From NCBI RefSeq assembly GCF_020520425.1, contig NC_079488.1, positions 90,501,285 to 90,565,284 of the forward strand: a DNA stretch of 64,000 nt. Reading direction: 5' to 3'. The stretch is from Spinacia oleracea. Lineage: Eukaryota > Streptophyta > Magnoliopsida > Caryophyllales > Amaranthaceae. Below, in pieces: positions 30,801 through 42,709 of this stretch (within the stretch, counting starts at the first letter, position 1; every line of letters starts with the position of its first letter). The position numbers were made by a program, and so were the translations under genes. The notes beneath the pieces are model-generated. The model made no database searches and was not told the DNA's origin. It saw only the letters and a program-made list of their open reading frames with translations.

Positions 30801-33731
30801 GCATAGTCTTTTTTCCCCCTGCTTGCCTTCCTATCTAATGTTATGTAAACTTGTTATATTCAGGGCCCCGAAAATGATGAGCTTTCTGCTGCTTCAAGGC
30901 TTGAAGATGATGTGAGCTTTTATCAAACCGTGGAGCCCAATGTGGCAAAGCTTTTTGAGATTGACGCTGAAGCTAAACTGCCTGCTTTAGTATTGCTGAA
31001 AAAGGATGTTGAGAAATTTAATCATTTTGGTGAGCTGTTCATTTTCTTTTCTTGATGTTTACTTAATTGTTTGTTCTGTTATTGGTTCTATATTTTATCT
31101 CCCCCCAGTTGATCTTTGAAGTATCGTACAAGAGTAAATTCCTCAATGGTTTAATGTGCAGATGGCAAATTTGAAAAATCTGCAATTTCCGAGTTTGTCT
31201 TTTCCAATAAACTTCCTTTGGTGACTACCTTCACTAGAGAAAGTGCTTCTTTGATATTTGAAAGTCAGATCAAGAAGCAGGTGACATCTGGTTTATCTAT
31301 GTCTTAAATCTGATTATCACCCTAACCGACTTAGATGTGGCTTACCTGCACTACAACTAACATGCTACTGTTTGCTCAGATCTTGCTGTTTGCCACTTCA
31401 AATGATTCAGACAAGGTTCTTCCAACGTTCCGGGAAGCTGCCAAATCTTTTAAAGGAAAGGTAACATGGTTGATGTGATCTTCTTTACTGTCTTTTAAAG
31501 GGAATGTAATATGCTGCGTTACATACTTGTTGTGTCTATTGGTATGAGCAATCCCTTCCATTCCAGGATCTGTTTGATCTCCAGGGCTATAGATGTTCTA
31601 TGCAAGTCCTATTTTGATGAACGCCTTTTGTTCTTACTGTATAGTTGTCTCTTTTAAAGCGGTACAGTATTTCTTGTGGCCTCTTTTATTTGCCATATCC
31701 CACCTCTTTCTTGGCGTCTTATTTGTTATTCATCTCCACTTGTGTGAGTTCTTGGGTGCAATTAAAGTCAGATTGGAATTTCGATAGAGCAAATTTCCTT
31801 CTATCCTACGTCTATCTTCTCGTTCAGACTGTATTGGCTGGGAAGTTTATGGATGGGTAGTTTTTTTTTAGTTCTATACAAATCATGCTGTTGTAGGTTG
31901 TTCGTAGCATATTTTGGAGCATGCTCCTATTTGATTTCCTGATGAATGACTGCTGAAAGAGACTGGATAAGCAATAAGGTCTCCCATAGTCCGTAGGAAA
32001 GAGTATGTCACATACTGTATGTGGCTTTAGAGAGCTGTGCTTGAGCTTTGACTTGAACAGAAATTCCTTAGAAACGGGTGATTATCTTCAAGGCAATTAT
32101 AGCAATAGTGACAGATTGAACTCACACTGCTGAGTTTTGGAACAGAAAAAAGCTCATCTGGTCATTTAACCTGCCTTTTGCTTATGGTTTATCGCACTTA
32201 TACAAGAATTCTTCATTTTATACAAAAGGAATGAACTTAATCTCTTGCTCTGCTGATTATTCTCCTTATTGATGTGATGCAGCTTATCTTTGTTTATGTT
32301 CAACTAGACAACGAAGATACTGGCAAACCCGTTGCAGATTTTTTTGGTGTCTCAGGAGATGCTCCAACGGTACAAGATTCATTTTATGCATGCGCTGTAT
32401 TTTTTAACTGTTTTCTATTGTTCTTAGGCTTTTAGTATCTTTAGAATGGGGATTAGGATTTTCGTAGCATTTAACATCCTGTCCCTAATTTCCTATGTAC
32501 AATTCTACAGGTTATTGGATACACAGGAAATGATGATGGCAAGAAATTCTTTCTCGACGGGGAAGTAACTTTGGACAAATTGAAGGTAAATGAAGTTCAT
32601 TATTTTTGTGAAAAAAAAATCTTATAACCCAGAAATCTGCATATTGATCCTCTTTTTTTTACACGAAGTATTTCTTTCTAAACTACATATTTGAAGAGTT
32701 AATGGTGGGTCTTCTCACTGTTTCCACCATTTGATATAGGCTTTTGGAGAAGGTTTTGTGGAAGACAAGCTGAAACCTTTTTACAAATCTGATCCAATCC
32801 CTGAAACTGTGAGTCATTATTATTTTCTATCGTCATTCATTTTGAAGAGTTTTGGCGATGCTAACTGAAATTGCTTGATCTAACTTCCGTGTTTTGTATC
32901 AAACAGAATGATGGTGATGTGAAGATAGTAGTAGGGAACAACTTTGATGAAGTAGTCCTGGACGAGTCAAAGGATGTTCTGCTTGAGGTCCTATTCTCAT
33001 TTTAGAAATATACTTGTACCTGATTTATGAGCATTGTTAGTTTCCTTGTGGGAACAGGTTCTTACTTAAATGCTTTTTCTTATCAGATTTATGCTCCTTG
33101 GTGTGGTCACTGCCAAACATTAGAGCCCATATACAATAAACTAGCTAGGCATTTACGAGGAATTGACTCCATTGTCGTAGCTAAAATGGATGGAACAACA
33201 AATGAGCACCCCAGAGCTAAGGTAGCAGGACTTTTGACACGTTTCCAGTTTTTGCCTTTGCTGTAATACGTCTGTCGAGTAGCCTATTTTTTTGTTGAGA
33301 TTGCATCAATTTATCTGTTATGGCTGTGAAGATTAGGACTGCTGTCCTATTCTTGGGTGACTGGAACCTTTTTACTAACTACATACTTATCTGCTTTCTA
33401 GTCTGATGGGTTCCCGACAATCTTATTCTTTCCAGCTGGGAATAAAAGCTTCGATCCTGTAAGTTTCTACTGATGAATCTTTTCAGTATTTAAAGTTCAC
33501 TTACTTTTTTAATTCGCTTGGTGTGTTGGACGTGTTTGCTTTTACACATGAATTTTGTGAATTTTGCAGATTACTGTTGACACAGATCGTACAGTCGTGG
33601 CATTCTACAAGTTCTTGAAGAAACATGCATCAATACCATTCAAGCTTTCGAAGCCCACATCAACTCCGAAGGCAGTGGGTTCAGATTCATCCGAGAGTGA
33701 CAATGCCAAAGATTTAAAGGATGAATTGTAA
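27854..33731 (+). CDS. PDIL1-4: protein disulfide isomerase, PDIL1-3/1-4 type
   Basis: Complete 12-exon gene: 27854-28434, 29318-29447, 30864-31029, 31162-31280, 31380-31460, 32283-32369, 32511-32585, 32740-32808, 32907-32987, 33087-33221, 33402-33458, 33570-33731. The exons add up to 581 codons without a break. The product catalyses formation and reshuffling of disulfide bonds in proteins folding in the ER. Signal peptide about 1-25; very acidic segment 31-90; thioredoxin domain a with APWCGHC (Cys128, Cys131); two inactive thioredoxin-like domains b and b'; domain a' with APWCGHC (Cys469, Cys472); C-terminal KDEL for ER retention. The acidic N-terminal extension distinguishes the PDIL1-3/1-4 branch from classical PDIL1-1; choosing between 1-3 and 1-4 is a judgement. 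All introns are GT-AG; the donor after exon 9 (GAG|GTCCTA) is weak. The start ATG opens the signal peptide; an in-frame ATG at 27677 would place a non-signal stretch before it and is unlikely. Confidence 0.96.
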
Positions 33732-34485
33732 GAATTGTGAACGCGCAGTAAGCTTATATTAACACATTCCAGTGGATAGCATCATAGAGAGTAATTTGAG
33801 CAGTAGGAGGAAGGTAGTTGAAGGTTAGTTGTAGAAAAACTTTGCATCCTTCTAATCCTTGCAGGCCATCGGTGTAATAGATGATGTTTACCATTTGGGT
33901 AGCAGTTTCAGTTTGAGACTCAAGTTGCAATTCCTGCTTTAATTTAGTGGGAGTGTTTTACTTTTCAGTTCACTACCTAATTTGCAATTGTTTCACGTAC
34001 TGGAAAAAGCTTCAGTTAGTGTTAAACGAGATTGGGCCAAATCATCAATTTGGTAAAAATGGAAAAAAGCTTCATCTGCGGTTCTCATGATTAAGAAAAT
34101 GAATCTGATTAAAGTCTCGTATGACTGAAGTTGATATCTACTCCTTTTTGCCTCATTTATCATTTTGGTCCCTCCTTAAAAGTTTGTCCAATACTAAAAG
34201 GGACCATGAGCCAATAATTTTACTCACACATAGGTGTATTTATTCCTGCTAATTTTGTCTTTTTCAAATTTACGCAACTTTTAACATGGCACTTTTGGAT
34301 TACGTGGCTAAAATGATAAGGGACAAGGGAGTAATGCTAAAAATGAGTCCCAAATTTTTATCAATTAAACCACAATGGCGAAGGTGATAACCAGACACCT
34401 GAGATCTAATCAAGATCTAACAAATTAATGCCCTCAATACCCACCAGTAGTTGACATTGCACGCAAAGTCAACATTTAAGAAATA
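33732..34485. other. PDI 3' region, no gene
   Basis: Likely 3' UTR to about 33960, then AT-rich sequence without recognised features. Confidence 0.5.
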
Positions 34486-34840
34486 TTCCCTCCGTCTTTT
34501 TTTGTTCTTTACATTTTCCTTTTTTGGTGTCCCAAAATGTTTTTTACATTTCCTTTTATATTATCACATAAATAATTTAATATTCTATCAAAATTTGTGT
34601 CCAATTATTATTTAACCAATTAAATCCATTGAGTCATTTAATCTCTCACACTTTTCCATAGGGACATTAACTTTTTCTCATTTTCCCAATATCAGAATTT
34701 TGATAATAGTGAAAACATTATAAATAAGCGTAATTTTCCTCGTTTACATGAAAAACTTAGAAGAATCTCAATGCACATTAATTAGTCATTAAAACGCGTG
34801 CAAAATACCAAACGTAAAAAACAAAAAGAGACGGAGGGAG
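34486..34840. mobile_element. Stowaway MITE
   Basis: 355 bp between TA dinucleotides (34484-34485, 34841-34842). Ends TTCCCTCCGTCTTTTTTTGT and the inverted AACAAAAAGAGACGGAGGGAG-type right end; the inner TIR TTCTTTACATTT pairs with the AACGTAAAAAAC text. It lies 23 bases from the next element. Confidence 0.9.
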
Positions 34841-34863
34841 TACAGAGTATATATAGTACGAGT

Positions 34864-35695
34864 TAGAGCTGTCAAAAGCTGATCCGATCCGAGAAACCGA
34901 CCTAAATCGACCTGTATTTTTAAGGACCCAGATCCGACCCGAGACTCAAAATGTTGTTAAACTATGAAACCCGTAACCCGACCGTATCCAACCCGTTAAA
35001 ACCGATGACCGATTTCGACCCGTTAATGCATGACCCAGACCCGAACCTGACACCCGACCGGAAAATGACCCGAACCCGATTCAACACCCGACCCGATGTC
35101 AACCCAAATCGATTATAACCCGATGAAGCATGTTATTGACCCAACTCGTGACAACGAGTTACCTGATTTTACGTGACATGTTGACAGCCCAATTTGTCAT
35201 TGACCTAACTAAATAATAACTTAAATCAAATTAATATTATCTTTTATAATTACCTAATCTAGAACAAGTAAAAAGCGTTAAACCAAATTTAACCAAATTT
35301 ATAAAAGTAATTATAAGGTTAAAACTTGACTAGACCTAATAGTTATCAGACTCAGTCTTAACTCGTGTCCGATAGTGAACCCCACCTGAATTTTAACCGA
35401 CCCAATAATTATCCGATTCGAACTTGACCGCTAGAAGTCTGACTCAAACCCGACTCGTTAAGACATGAACCCGAAATTGTACCCGACTAGAAAAAGACTC
35501 GACCAAACCCGACCCGAACCCGACCTATACCGAAATGAAAAAATAACCCGACAAATAATCAACCTGACCGAACCCGACCTGAACCCGACCTGCACCCGGG
35601 TGATAAATAACCCGACAAGACCCGACCAAATCATGACCCGAGACCCGAGATGACCAGACCCGGACTCGACTCTAATAACCGTTTTGACAGCTCTA
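34864..35695. mobile_element. hAT-like non-autonomous element built of ACCCGA repeats
   Basis: 832 bp with perfect 14-base ends TAGAGCTGTCAAAA and TTTTGACAGCTCTA and a perfect 8-base target duplication GTACGAGT (34856-34863, 35696-35703). Eight-base duplications and a TAG-G-CTG start are the hAT signature. The interior is two blocks of degenerate ACCCGA, GACCCGAACCCGACC, ACCTGA text (about 34890-35160 and 35330-35670) around an AT-rich centre. No transposase. The open frame at 35465-35653 is a translation of the repeat. Confidence 0.93.
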
Positions 35696-35703
35696 GTACG
35701 AGT

Positions 35704-36763
35704 AAATGAGGAATAATGTACTCTCGCCGTCTCTTATAATATGGTTCCATCCTATTCTTACTTTATTAAGAGTTATATTGAGTGGGTTGATAGATCTACA
35801 TTATTAAGATATTGTTGGAATTGACTTACTTCCTTCTTCGATGGAATACTTTCTAACTATCTTCACTACTTTTGAATTGTTGGAAGATATTTAGTTGGAA
35901 GAGCAAAGTCGCAAAGGTCAGTGAATGTGAATTTATCCTAATCAATTTTGGCCTTTGTAGCGATTGGCTTAAATTGGGACAACTGGACAATACAAACAAT
36001 TCAACAACGTCCTAATTCACACAATCACACTGATATCTTAATACACAATCAATGTTGTGAACAATATAAAAATATGAACAAGCCTTGTATATATTCAGGG
36101 TTTTGGTTTGTTGTGAGGATTGTGTTTGAAGTCTCTGTTGTGGGTCGAGTGTCGGTTGGGGTTGGCTCAATGTTAGTCAGTTTCGTCCCGGGTCTTAGTG
36201 ATGACGTCCGTCAACGTTATTAAAATCATTAACTTCAATGCTTGGGGCAAGCAAAACCCTAAATTTTCTTGTATCGGAGATTCGGAGTCACTAAGAAAGG
36301 TGTCTCCTTGGGAAATGCCTCAAGACTTCTAGGAAGATCAGTTAGGTCCGGTCTCTTAGAGTGGATTGTGGATAAAAGTTGTCCGATATCTATCTAGCAT
36401 GGTGCGACATTCCAGTTCAATCTCTTGACATCCTCCATTTAAGTATAGTATGTTGCTTTCGCTTGGTTAATTTAAAGCTTGTATCCAGCTTCCTTATTCC
36501 TTCTTTGCTCGTTTGCAAGTGGCCCCTGGTATACACCCTTTGAAATACTTGGAAGGAGCTTTGGTAAATTTTTTGTTTTGCAGGGTTTGAGTTCGTGTTA
36601 AGAGTACAATGTCTCTCGGCTTTGGTCTTGCAATCTGGTGGTGGTTGGGTTCTTACTTCATGTAATATTATTTTAGCTTGTGGTTTGTATGATGTTTGTT
36701 TTCAGTTTTCCTAGCGATAAGTGGTAATTTATCCTTTTAACGAACTCCTTGTCAAAAAAAAAA
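35704..36763 (+). other. possible LINE-type 3' end with poly(A)
   Basis: About 35940-36763 reads like a retroposed transcript ending in GAACTCCTTGTC followed by ten A residues (36754-36763). No reverse transcriptase is visible and no target duplication was found, so this is only a suggestion. The left part (35704-35940) has a partial Stowaway-like phrase (CTCTCGCCGTCTCTTATAAT, about 35720). Confidence 0.35.
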
Positions 36764-37937
36764 CATAATACGAAGTACATGTGTGAAATTATGACTTGGG
36801 TTGCTCCCTCAACATAAATAAATATAAAAAATAACGCAATAGTTTCTTATGGCCCATTCATTATCATAAAATCGAACCGTGTATGATTTTTCGATCTGAA
36901 ACCTCAAATTATTTCACCTGATTTAAACTCAAATCAAACTTGACAGAAATCCACTAACGGTGTGTCTAATATTCCGTAACATCAAGGCTTTTTACTATAG
37001 AGTCGAAAAAGACGATATATGGACCGGCCTAAAAACAAAGTTAATGTGAAGGTAGCTTTCTCTTGTCCTGGCCAAGGCCAATAAAAAAAAAAAGTGTTGT
37101 ATTAAGAACTGAAGAAAGAAGTAAAATAGAAAGAGCAAATAATGCCCTGTTTCTTAGAGAGAGTTTTGGTGCAAAATTAGAGGTTTGACACTTTGACTAG
37201 TCAAATACTCTAATAATAGTGTTTGGTACGAAGAGGTAACACAAACCTCCCAATTTCAATTTCAATTTCAAATTCAATTTAGAGCAACTTTTGGTGAAAC
37301 GTTTGAAAGTACAAAATTGTAAATGTCAATTATGCCCACTCTTGACCAAGATTTACAATGAAACAACCATAAATCTAACTCAAAAAAATCCAGAAAATGT
37401 ATCTACCTGTTCGATGAATAAGTAAACGCTAAATTGTGATTGCCAAACAGGGCCATGCTATACAACTAATTCTAAAGCGATGAAATTACGAAATCAATCC
37501 AACACGCAACTGCAGACTGTAGTTATTGTGGATGCAAAAAAAACCCAATTCGAAAACGAGTTAGTTAGTTAGTTTGCAAAGTAAGAAAAGGCACGATTTA
37601 AATTAAAAAGAATCCCGGATAAATCGGCGTAATTCCATTAAGATTTTTAAGAAACTGAATCCGCATAATACCTCTTTCTTTTTCTCTGTCTTCCTTCACC
37701 GACTTCACGCTCTCCTCCAAAACTGCGTCATTGCGTCAATTTTAGGTCTCCTTCTTTCCTTCAAATACCTTCATTAATTCATTAATTCATTCATTCATTC
37801 ATTCATTCATTCATTATCTCCCCAGAAACTTCCTTTTTATCATCATCTTTCCAAACTTGACCCAGATTGGGTGCCGCATTCCCAACACACTTTCCTTGCT
37901 TCTTAATACATTGACTCTCTTTTTCTCTCTCCTCTTC
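36764..37937. other. intergenic DNA upstream of the AGP-like gene
   Basis: No coding exon recognised. It contains the (CATT)n tract at 37771-37815. The rest is AT-rich. Confidence 0.4.
37771..37815. repeat. (CATT)n microsatellite
   Basis: ATTAATTCATTAATTCATT followed by about eight CATT units, roughly 200 bases before the AGP-like start codon. Confidence 0.93.
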
Positions 37938-37944
37938 TTATATA
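37938..37944 (+). promoter_or_regulatory. TATA box of the AGP-like gene
   Basis: TTATATA in a CTCTCTCC-rich region 70 bases before the ATG at 38014; the leader would be short and pyrimidine-rich. Confidence 0.45.
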
Positions 37945-38013
37945 CGGAGTACTCCACTCCCCCCTTTCAAAGTTTAAACCAACCATTTCTCAGATCTATA
38001 CAGTTTTACAAAC

Positions 38014-38541
38014 ATGGTTCATCAATGGCGAACTCTTCTTTTCTCTCTCCTCTTCCTCTCTCTTCACACTCACTTCGTCGTCTCTGCAGATCCACCTTCT
38101 CCGTCTCCATCCCCTCAACTCCCCGCTGATTCGGATTCTCTCTCTCCTTCACCAATCTCCCTTCCTCCATCGCCTACTTCTTCTCCTCCATTATCTCAAC
38201 AACCTTCAGACATTGCGTCTCCACCTTCCTCCTCTTCACCATCCCCTTCTCCTTCACACGACGCCGTATCAGACTCTCCATCCCCAGCGACGTTACCAGA
38301 ATCCGACTCTTCTCCTTCTCCTTCTACAGCACCGTCTTCGGCGGCGGACGAGGTTGCCAAAGTACAGAGTCAAGAACAGAAGCCTTCTAGTGGAATGAGT
38401 GGCGGCCATAAAGCGGGAGTCGTTGTTGGAGTTATGGTTGGAGTGGCGGCGGTGGGTTGCGCTGGGTGGGTTTACAAGAAACGCCAAGATAATCTCCGAA
38501 GAACTCAGTATGGGTACAACACAAGAACTACTATGATTTGA
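38014..38541 (+). CDS. arabinogalactan-protein-like membrane protein
   Basis: Single-exon gene, 175 residues. Residues 1-25 are a signal peptide ending VVSA. Residues 26-115 are dominated by Pro and Ser (PPSPSPSPQ, SPSPSPS, SPSPSTAP), the (Ser-Pro)n type that plants hydroxylate and decorate with arabinogalactan. A linker (AADEVAKVQSQEQ) leads to one membrane helix (about 133-152, AGVVVGVMVGVAAVGCAGWV) and a basic tail (YKKRQDNLRR). Classical AGPs end in a GPI signal; here a transmembrane helix with a cytoplasmic tail replaces it, so the protein probably sits in the plasma membrane with its sugar-rich part in the wall. An overlapping open frame in another phase (38213-38398) is a shadow of the repeats. 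Confidence 0.85.
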   Translation: MVHQWRTLLFSLLFLSLHTHFVVSADPPSPSPSPQLPADSDSLSPSPISLPPSPTSSPPLSQQPSDIASPPSSSSPSPSPSHDAVSDSPSPATLPESDSSPSPSTAPSSAADEVAKVQSQEQKPSSGMSGGHKAGVVVGVMVGVAAVGCAGWVYKKRQDNLRRTQYGYNTRTTMI

Positions 38542-39588
38542 TTTTATTTTATTTGATCAAATATACATTCTTTAGATTTGAATTGGCTACAATTTGATTG
38601 TTTTTTGAATTACTTGTCGATTAATATACTTTAGTAGGAGAGGAGATTGTTCATGTAATAGTATAATTAGAAAATTTTATTGGATTTTGGATTTGAATAA
38701 ATATTCATTGTTAGTCTATTATTGGACTAATTGTTAAACAGGGAGTCAAATATTATTCGATTATGTTCAGATTATAGTCAATTTCAAACTCTCTGGTTCT
38801 ATAATTAATTAATATATTGTTTCAGTGATTTGATCATTGTTTATAGATGTTTAATCTGTTATAATAATGGTAGAATTAATTTTGCAGAATTTAATTTCCG
38901 AGTTTTTCAAATTTAATTGCCTCAGATCCACCTTTTCTTTATTGCTATCCTTCGGCTCGAAGCAAAGGTGTGATTTGTTGGGTCAATTGAATTTTGGTAG
39001 ACTAGGGTTTCTTGTTTGTCATTGGCAAATTTTTGCAAAAGATAATGTATTATTTTTTACTCATAAAATTGTCATTTTTGTGCATGTCGATAAAAATAAG
39101 TAAATATATCTATCTCTACAAACAAGTCATGATTTTGATAATATCTGAATAAGTCTAGCACCCATCAATTTTAAACAAGTTGATGGATGACAAGTTTTTT
39201 AGACAAACATTTAAGTTTTTTTATTGTATTATTATGTTATTATTGTATGTTTAAGCTTATTGTTTTTTAGATTTTTTTAATATTATTTTTACGCTGATCA
39301 TTTTTTTAAGAAAAATACTTCTTCCAATTTTTTTTTTAGTTGCAACACTTTGCTTTTTTTTAGTTCAATAATATTTGCAACATGACTTTTGCACTATTCA
39401 TACATTAATTTTGACTAAATTTTCTTACTCCTTTCGTTTTTAGGAGTCACATGTTGATCGGCATAAGTATTAGGAAAGCATAGTTGAATTTGATATAATA
39501 ATGACGTAAGTGAGGTAGTTGACAATAAAAAAAAAACAAGGAAGTGTAAAAATTGCCATAAATCGAATTATTTATGGTTTAAGTTAGG
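38542..39588. other. AT-rich intergenic sequence
   Basis: 3' UTR of the AGP-like gene, then sequence with several T runs. Near 39420-39600 phrases such as TACTCCTTTCGTTTTTAGGA may be the decayed end of a MITE. No gene is seen. Confidence 0.4.
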
Positions 39589-39599
39589 TCAAAGGAAAG

Positions 39600-40921
39600 T
39601 AAAAAATAAACAAACAATCAAGGAGTGGGTAAAACCAGATCCAGCAACACTCCTCAGCTCATCACTGACCAAATGAAGCTCCTCAGTGTTATTCACCTCA
39701 AGCTCTTCAAGATCTCTCAAATTCCGTTGAACACCATCATCCCCAGTGTTAGCATTCCCTCCAATACTGTGTCTTAGCTGCCTAAATAGATCAATACTAG
39801 CTTTTGTTTGCAGAAACAAAGACACGTCATTATCTTCCTCTCTTACAATCCATTCTATATCCAAATCACACAGTTTGAACTTGATGACCCTTCAAACAAA
39901 TTCTTCTTAGCTTAGCTTTTCCCCTCTTCTTCTTCCTACCACCAACTTCAGACTGCCTTCCCCCCTCCCCCCCTCTTTCTCTTCTTCTGTGCAACTCTCT
40001 TAAGTTTTGGAGTCCTCTAGGGCGTGTTTTCAGTGTTCGTGCCAGTGGTTGTGGAGAAGGCTGTGTAGAGGGCTGTGGAGATGGATGTGGAGATGGTTGT
40101 TTGTTTGATAGGCTAGCTAACCACTCATCTTCGGTCAACACACCAGCTTATGGCCTTTGGGAGGAAGAAGAACAACCTACTGCACTCTTTCTAATGCTCC
40201 GCATGGAAGATAATTTCACTCTCCTCTCCTATCCCACTAAACAAAAACCCTTTGGTTTGGTTGCTTTGAGTGATAGGATTAGGGATTTCAGTTTGAGTAG
40301 ATGCTCTATATTGTGAAGGATTTGGGTGGGCTGCTTTCAGTTTGAGTAGATGCTCTGTATTGTGAAGGATTTGGGTGGGCTGAGTTAAGTGAGGAAGAGT
40401 TACTTGGTTGGGATTATGTTGAGGAGGTCTTATTGGGTTGATTAGATTGGTTATGGGCATGTTTTCCCCTCTTATATCTCTGAAAACCCCGGAAGTTTGG
40501 TTCTATACAAGGGTGTAAGAGGAAGTTGTGGTAACTGGGGTTGCTCAAATGTTGTTAAGGATAAAATCTCAATGTATCCATGTATATCCTTTGTCTGTGC
40601 AGCTCCTATAATGTCCTCTTGACACTTAATTTCAACATTCCCAGTGGTCAATGTCCTTCCTTTCATCCTATAAAACATCCTCACAGTTGATGGTATATGT
40701 AGATTAGAGTGTTTGAACCCCTCAACTACAATTTGCCAAAGTCCATTCACTCCCTTGCTTTTTTTTTTTTTATTTATTTATTTATGTATATACGGTTTTA
40801 AGTAAACACCCCCCCCCCCCACATACTCCACAATGTTCTTGCCTTTGAATGTTGTGTCCCTAAACTCCCCACCTAATTTTATCCTAAGATCAGCAAACTC
40901 CTCCTCATACAAGTGTGCCAT
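39600..40921 (-). pseudogene. MULE transposase N-terminal (PB1-like) fragment
   Basis: From ATG at 40921 leftward: LRIKLGGEFRDTTFKG (the beta-rich PB1-like start of plant MULE proteins), a break at a C12 run (40809-40820), then VRMFYRMKGRTLTTGNVEI..DIHGYIEILS, then a Pro/Gln-rich linker and a basic region (about 39920-40040) and an acidic tail (DIEWIVREED, about 39850). Stops and shifts occur at about 40780, 40465, 40150 and 39865. The catalytic DDE region, SWIM zinc finger and TIRs are not seen. Assignment rests on the remembered N-terminal module found in MULE genes, not on a search. Confidence 0.5.
40286..40384. repeat. 49-bp tandem duplication
   Basis: TTTCAGTTTGAGTAGATGCT at 40286 recurs at 40335 and the copies are nearly identical through GTGAAGGATTTGGGTGGGCT. 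It is recent, and lies within the MULE fragment. Confidence 0.93.
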
Positions 40922-42697
40922 GGTGCCGAGAAAACGAAAATAAAACCACATTGCAATGAACACGACACACGAAACTAAAACAGAAACACGACTCGAGAAC
41001 GAACACAATACACGAAACCCGAAAATAAAAGAAGAACATGACACAAACACGACCGTGACCAAAATACCATACTTAATCACCTACATTGTTGGGTAATAAG
41101 GGACAAATTATAGGGTAGGAAATTAAATAAACCCATGCTTAATTAAGTAATTTCATGTGACAAGGCCAATTACAAATTTTTCCTTTGTTAATTCATAGAA
41201 AAACGCTCAAATTCATAGTTTAATCAACCAAATTGCATCAATTTCAACAAATCAATTTTTTAGGGTTACCAATCAACAAAAGCACAAATATTTTACTAAT
41301 TAATCATCAAATTCGAGATTAGGGTTTTAGTTTAATACCTTATCGTCTTTTGCACACCAATTAAAGCACAAACATCGAAAGGGATGGGCTTGAGGCCCAT
41401 TGGATGGATTATAAGTAATGAACTCCTACTCTCAAAGAGTTCAAAGGGAAACATTATTAAACAATTCGAAAGCACAAAAATTTAATTTGTGTCCATCCGT
41501 GGATGTTTTTAATGTGTTGGCTACTACCGGAAAGAGGTTGAGCATACGGTTGTTAATGAACCCATATCCATATATTTGCCGGTATGAAAATAGCTCACAC
41601 TTGATGAGATTTACCTACTTAGGTGTGGAAGTGTTGCCGATTCTTATGCAAATTGTGACATGGGTTATTCTCTAGAGCACCTATGAGCGTACAGGTTACA
41701 GACGTATGACCAGTATAATGCGTCACTTTTATTGGCAGAGATTCTGATTAATATACATGTTCAATTGTGTGCTTTGAGTGATGGGTTTCTAATCTCCTAT
41801 TATGTTTAAGATGAAAGTCACTTGGTAGGAAAGGGATCCTAGATTAAATGTCACTAAGTGTCAATTCAAGTCACAAGGCATTGACACATATTCAATTGTT
41901 TGTTTTGTCCAAAAACAATTTCTTTCTTTCTTTTCACATCTTCAAACCTGTTGGGGATTGTTGGAAGTTATTTATGTTCAAAGAAGCCCATAAAACGAGA
42001 GTGAAAAAAGTGAGGATGTTTTGTCCAACATTGGTAAAATACCATCCTTACTCCTTTATTTATTGGGGATCGGTAGTATTGATTGTTTGAGAAAGTGGAA
42101 GAGAGGTCTTGGTGGGAACATACACACACGTGTACCGAGCCGGGTCGGGTCGGGCTCATACGTGGGATGGAGTGGGTCGTGGGCCTACATATTCTTTGTT
42201 TTAACCATCCGTTTTGGTTGTCATTGTTACGAGGAATTTTATGATTGTTAGTCTGTTACAATATGCATGTAAATTAACATTAATAAATCAATATTTATTA
42301 TCGTAGAATAACTACCTCTTTATTTTTCTTCAAAAATTATTTTAACCAATAGTTTAATACCTATTGGGATTTCATCACAAATGCATGGTAGAAAAGTTAA
42401 GAAAATTGTTAAAAATATCTATTTACTCCAATTTGTACGTGATTTTCGTTGTCAAATAAATGTTATACATGTTATTCATCACGATTTTGGTTTAAAAAAC
42501 AATTAATTATTTTAATGAAAAGCTTAATTTCTTTGGTCATATACTATTCAAGAACTGCGGAGTATAATTTTCTATTTTTTTTTGTAACTATTTCATGCAT
42601 TATGATGGATGAGAATGATAGAATATTTGTTCCGTTAATTATAATTGCAATAATTAATCATAAAGATGACTGAATCTATTTCATTTATTTTCAAATT
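40922..42697. other. gene-free repeat-like stretch
   Basis: No family could be named. At about 41300-42250 the composition changes, with a CCGGGTCGGGTCGGGC cluster near 42140. Open frames are short and unconvincing. Confidence 0.35.
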
Positions 42698-42709
42698 GGA
42701 AATTATGAT

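Noticed and set aside
35465-35653. 62-codon frame rich in TRPEPDLNPT
   Set aside because: It is a translation of the ACCCGA array in the hAT-like element.
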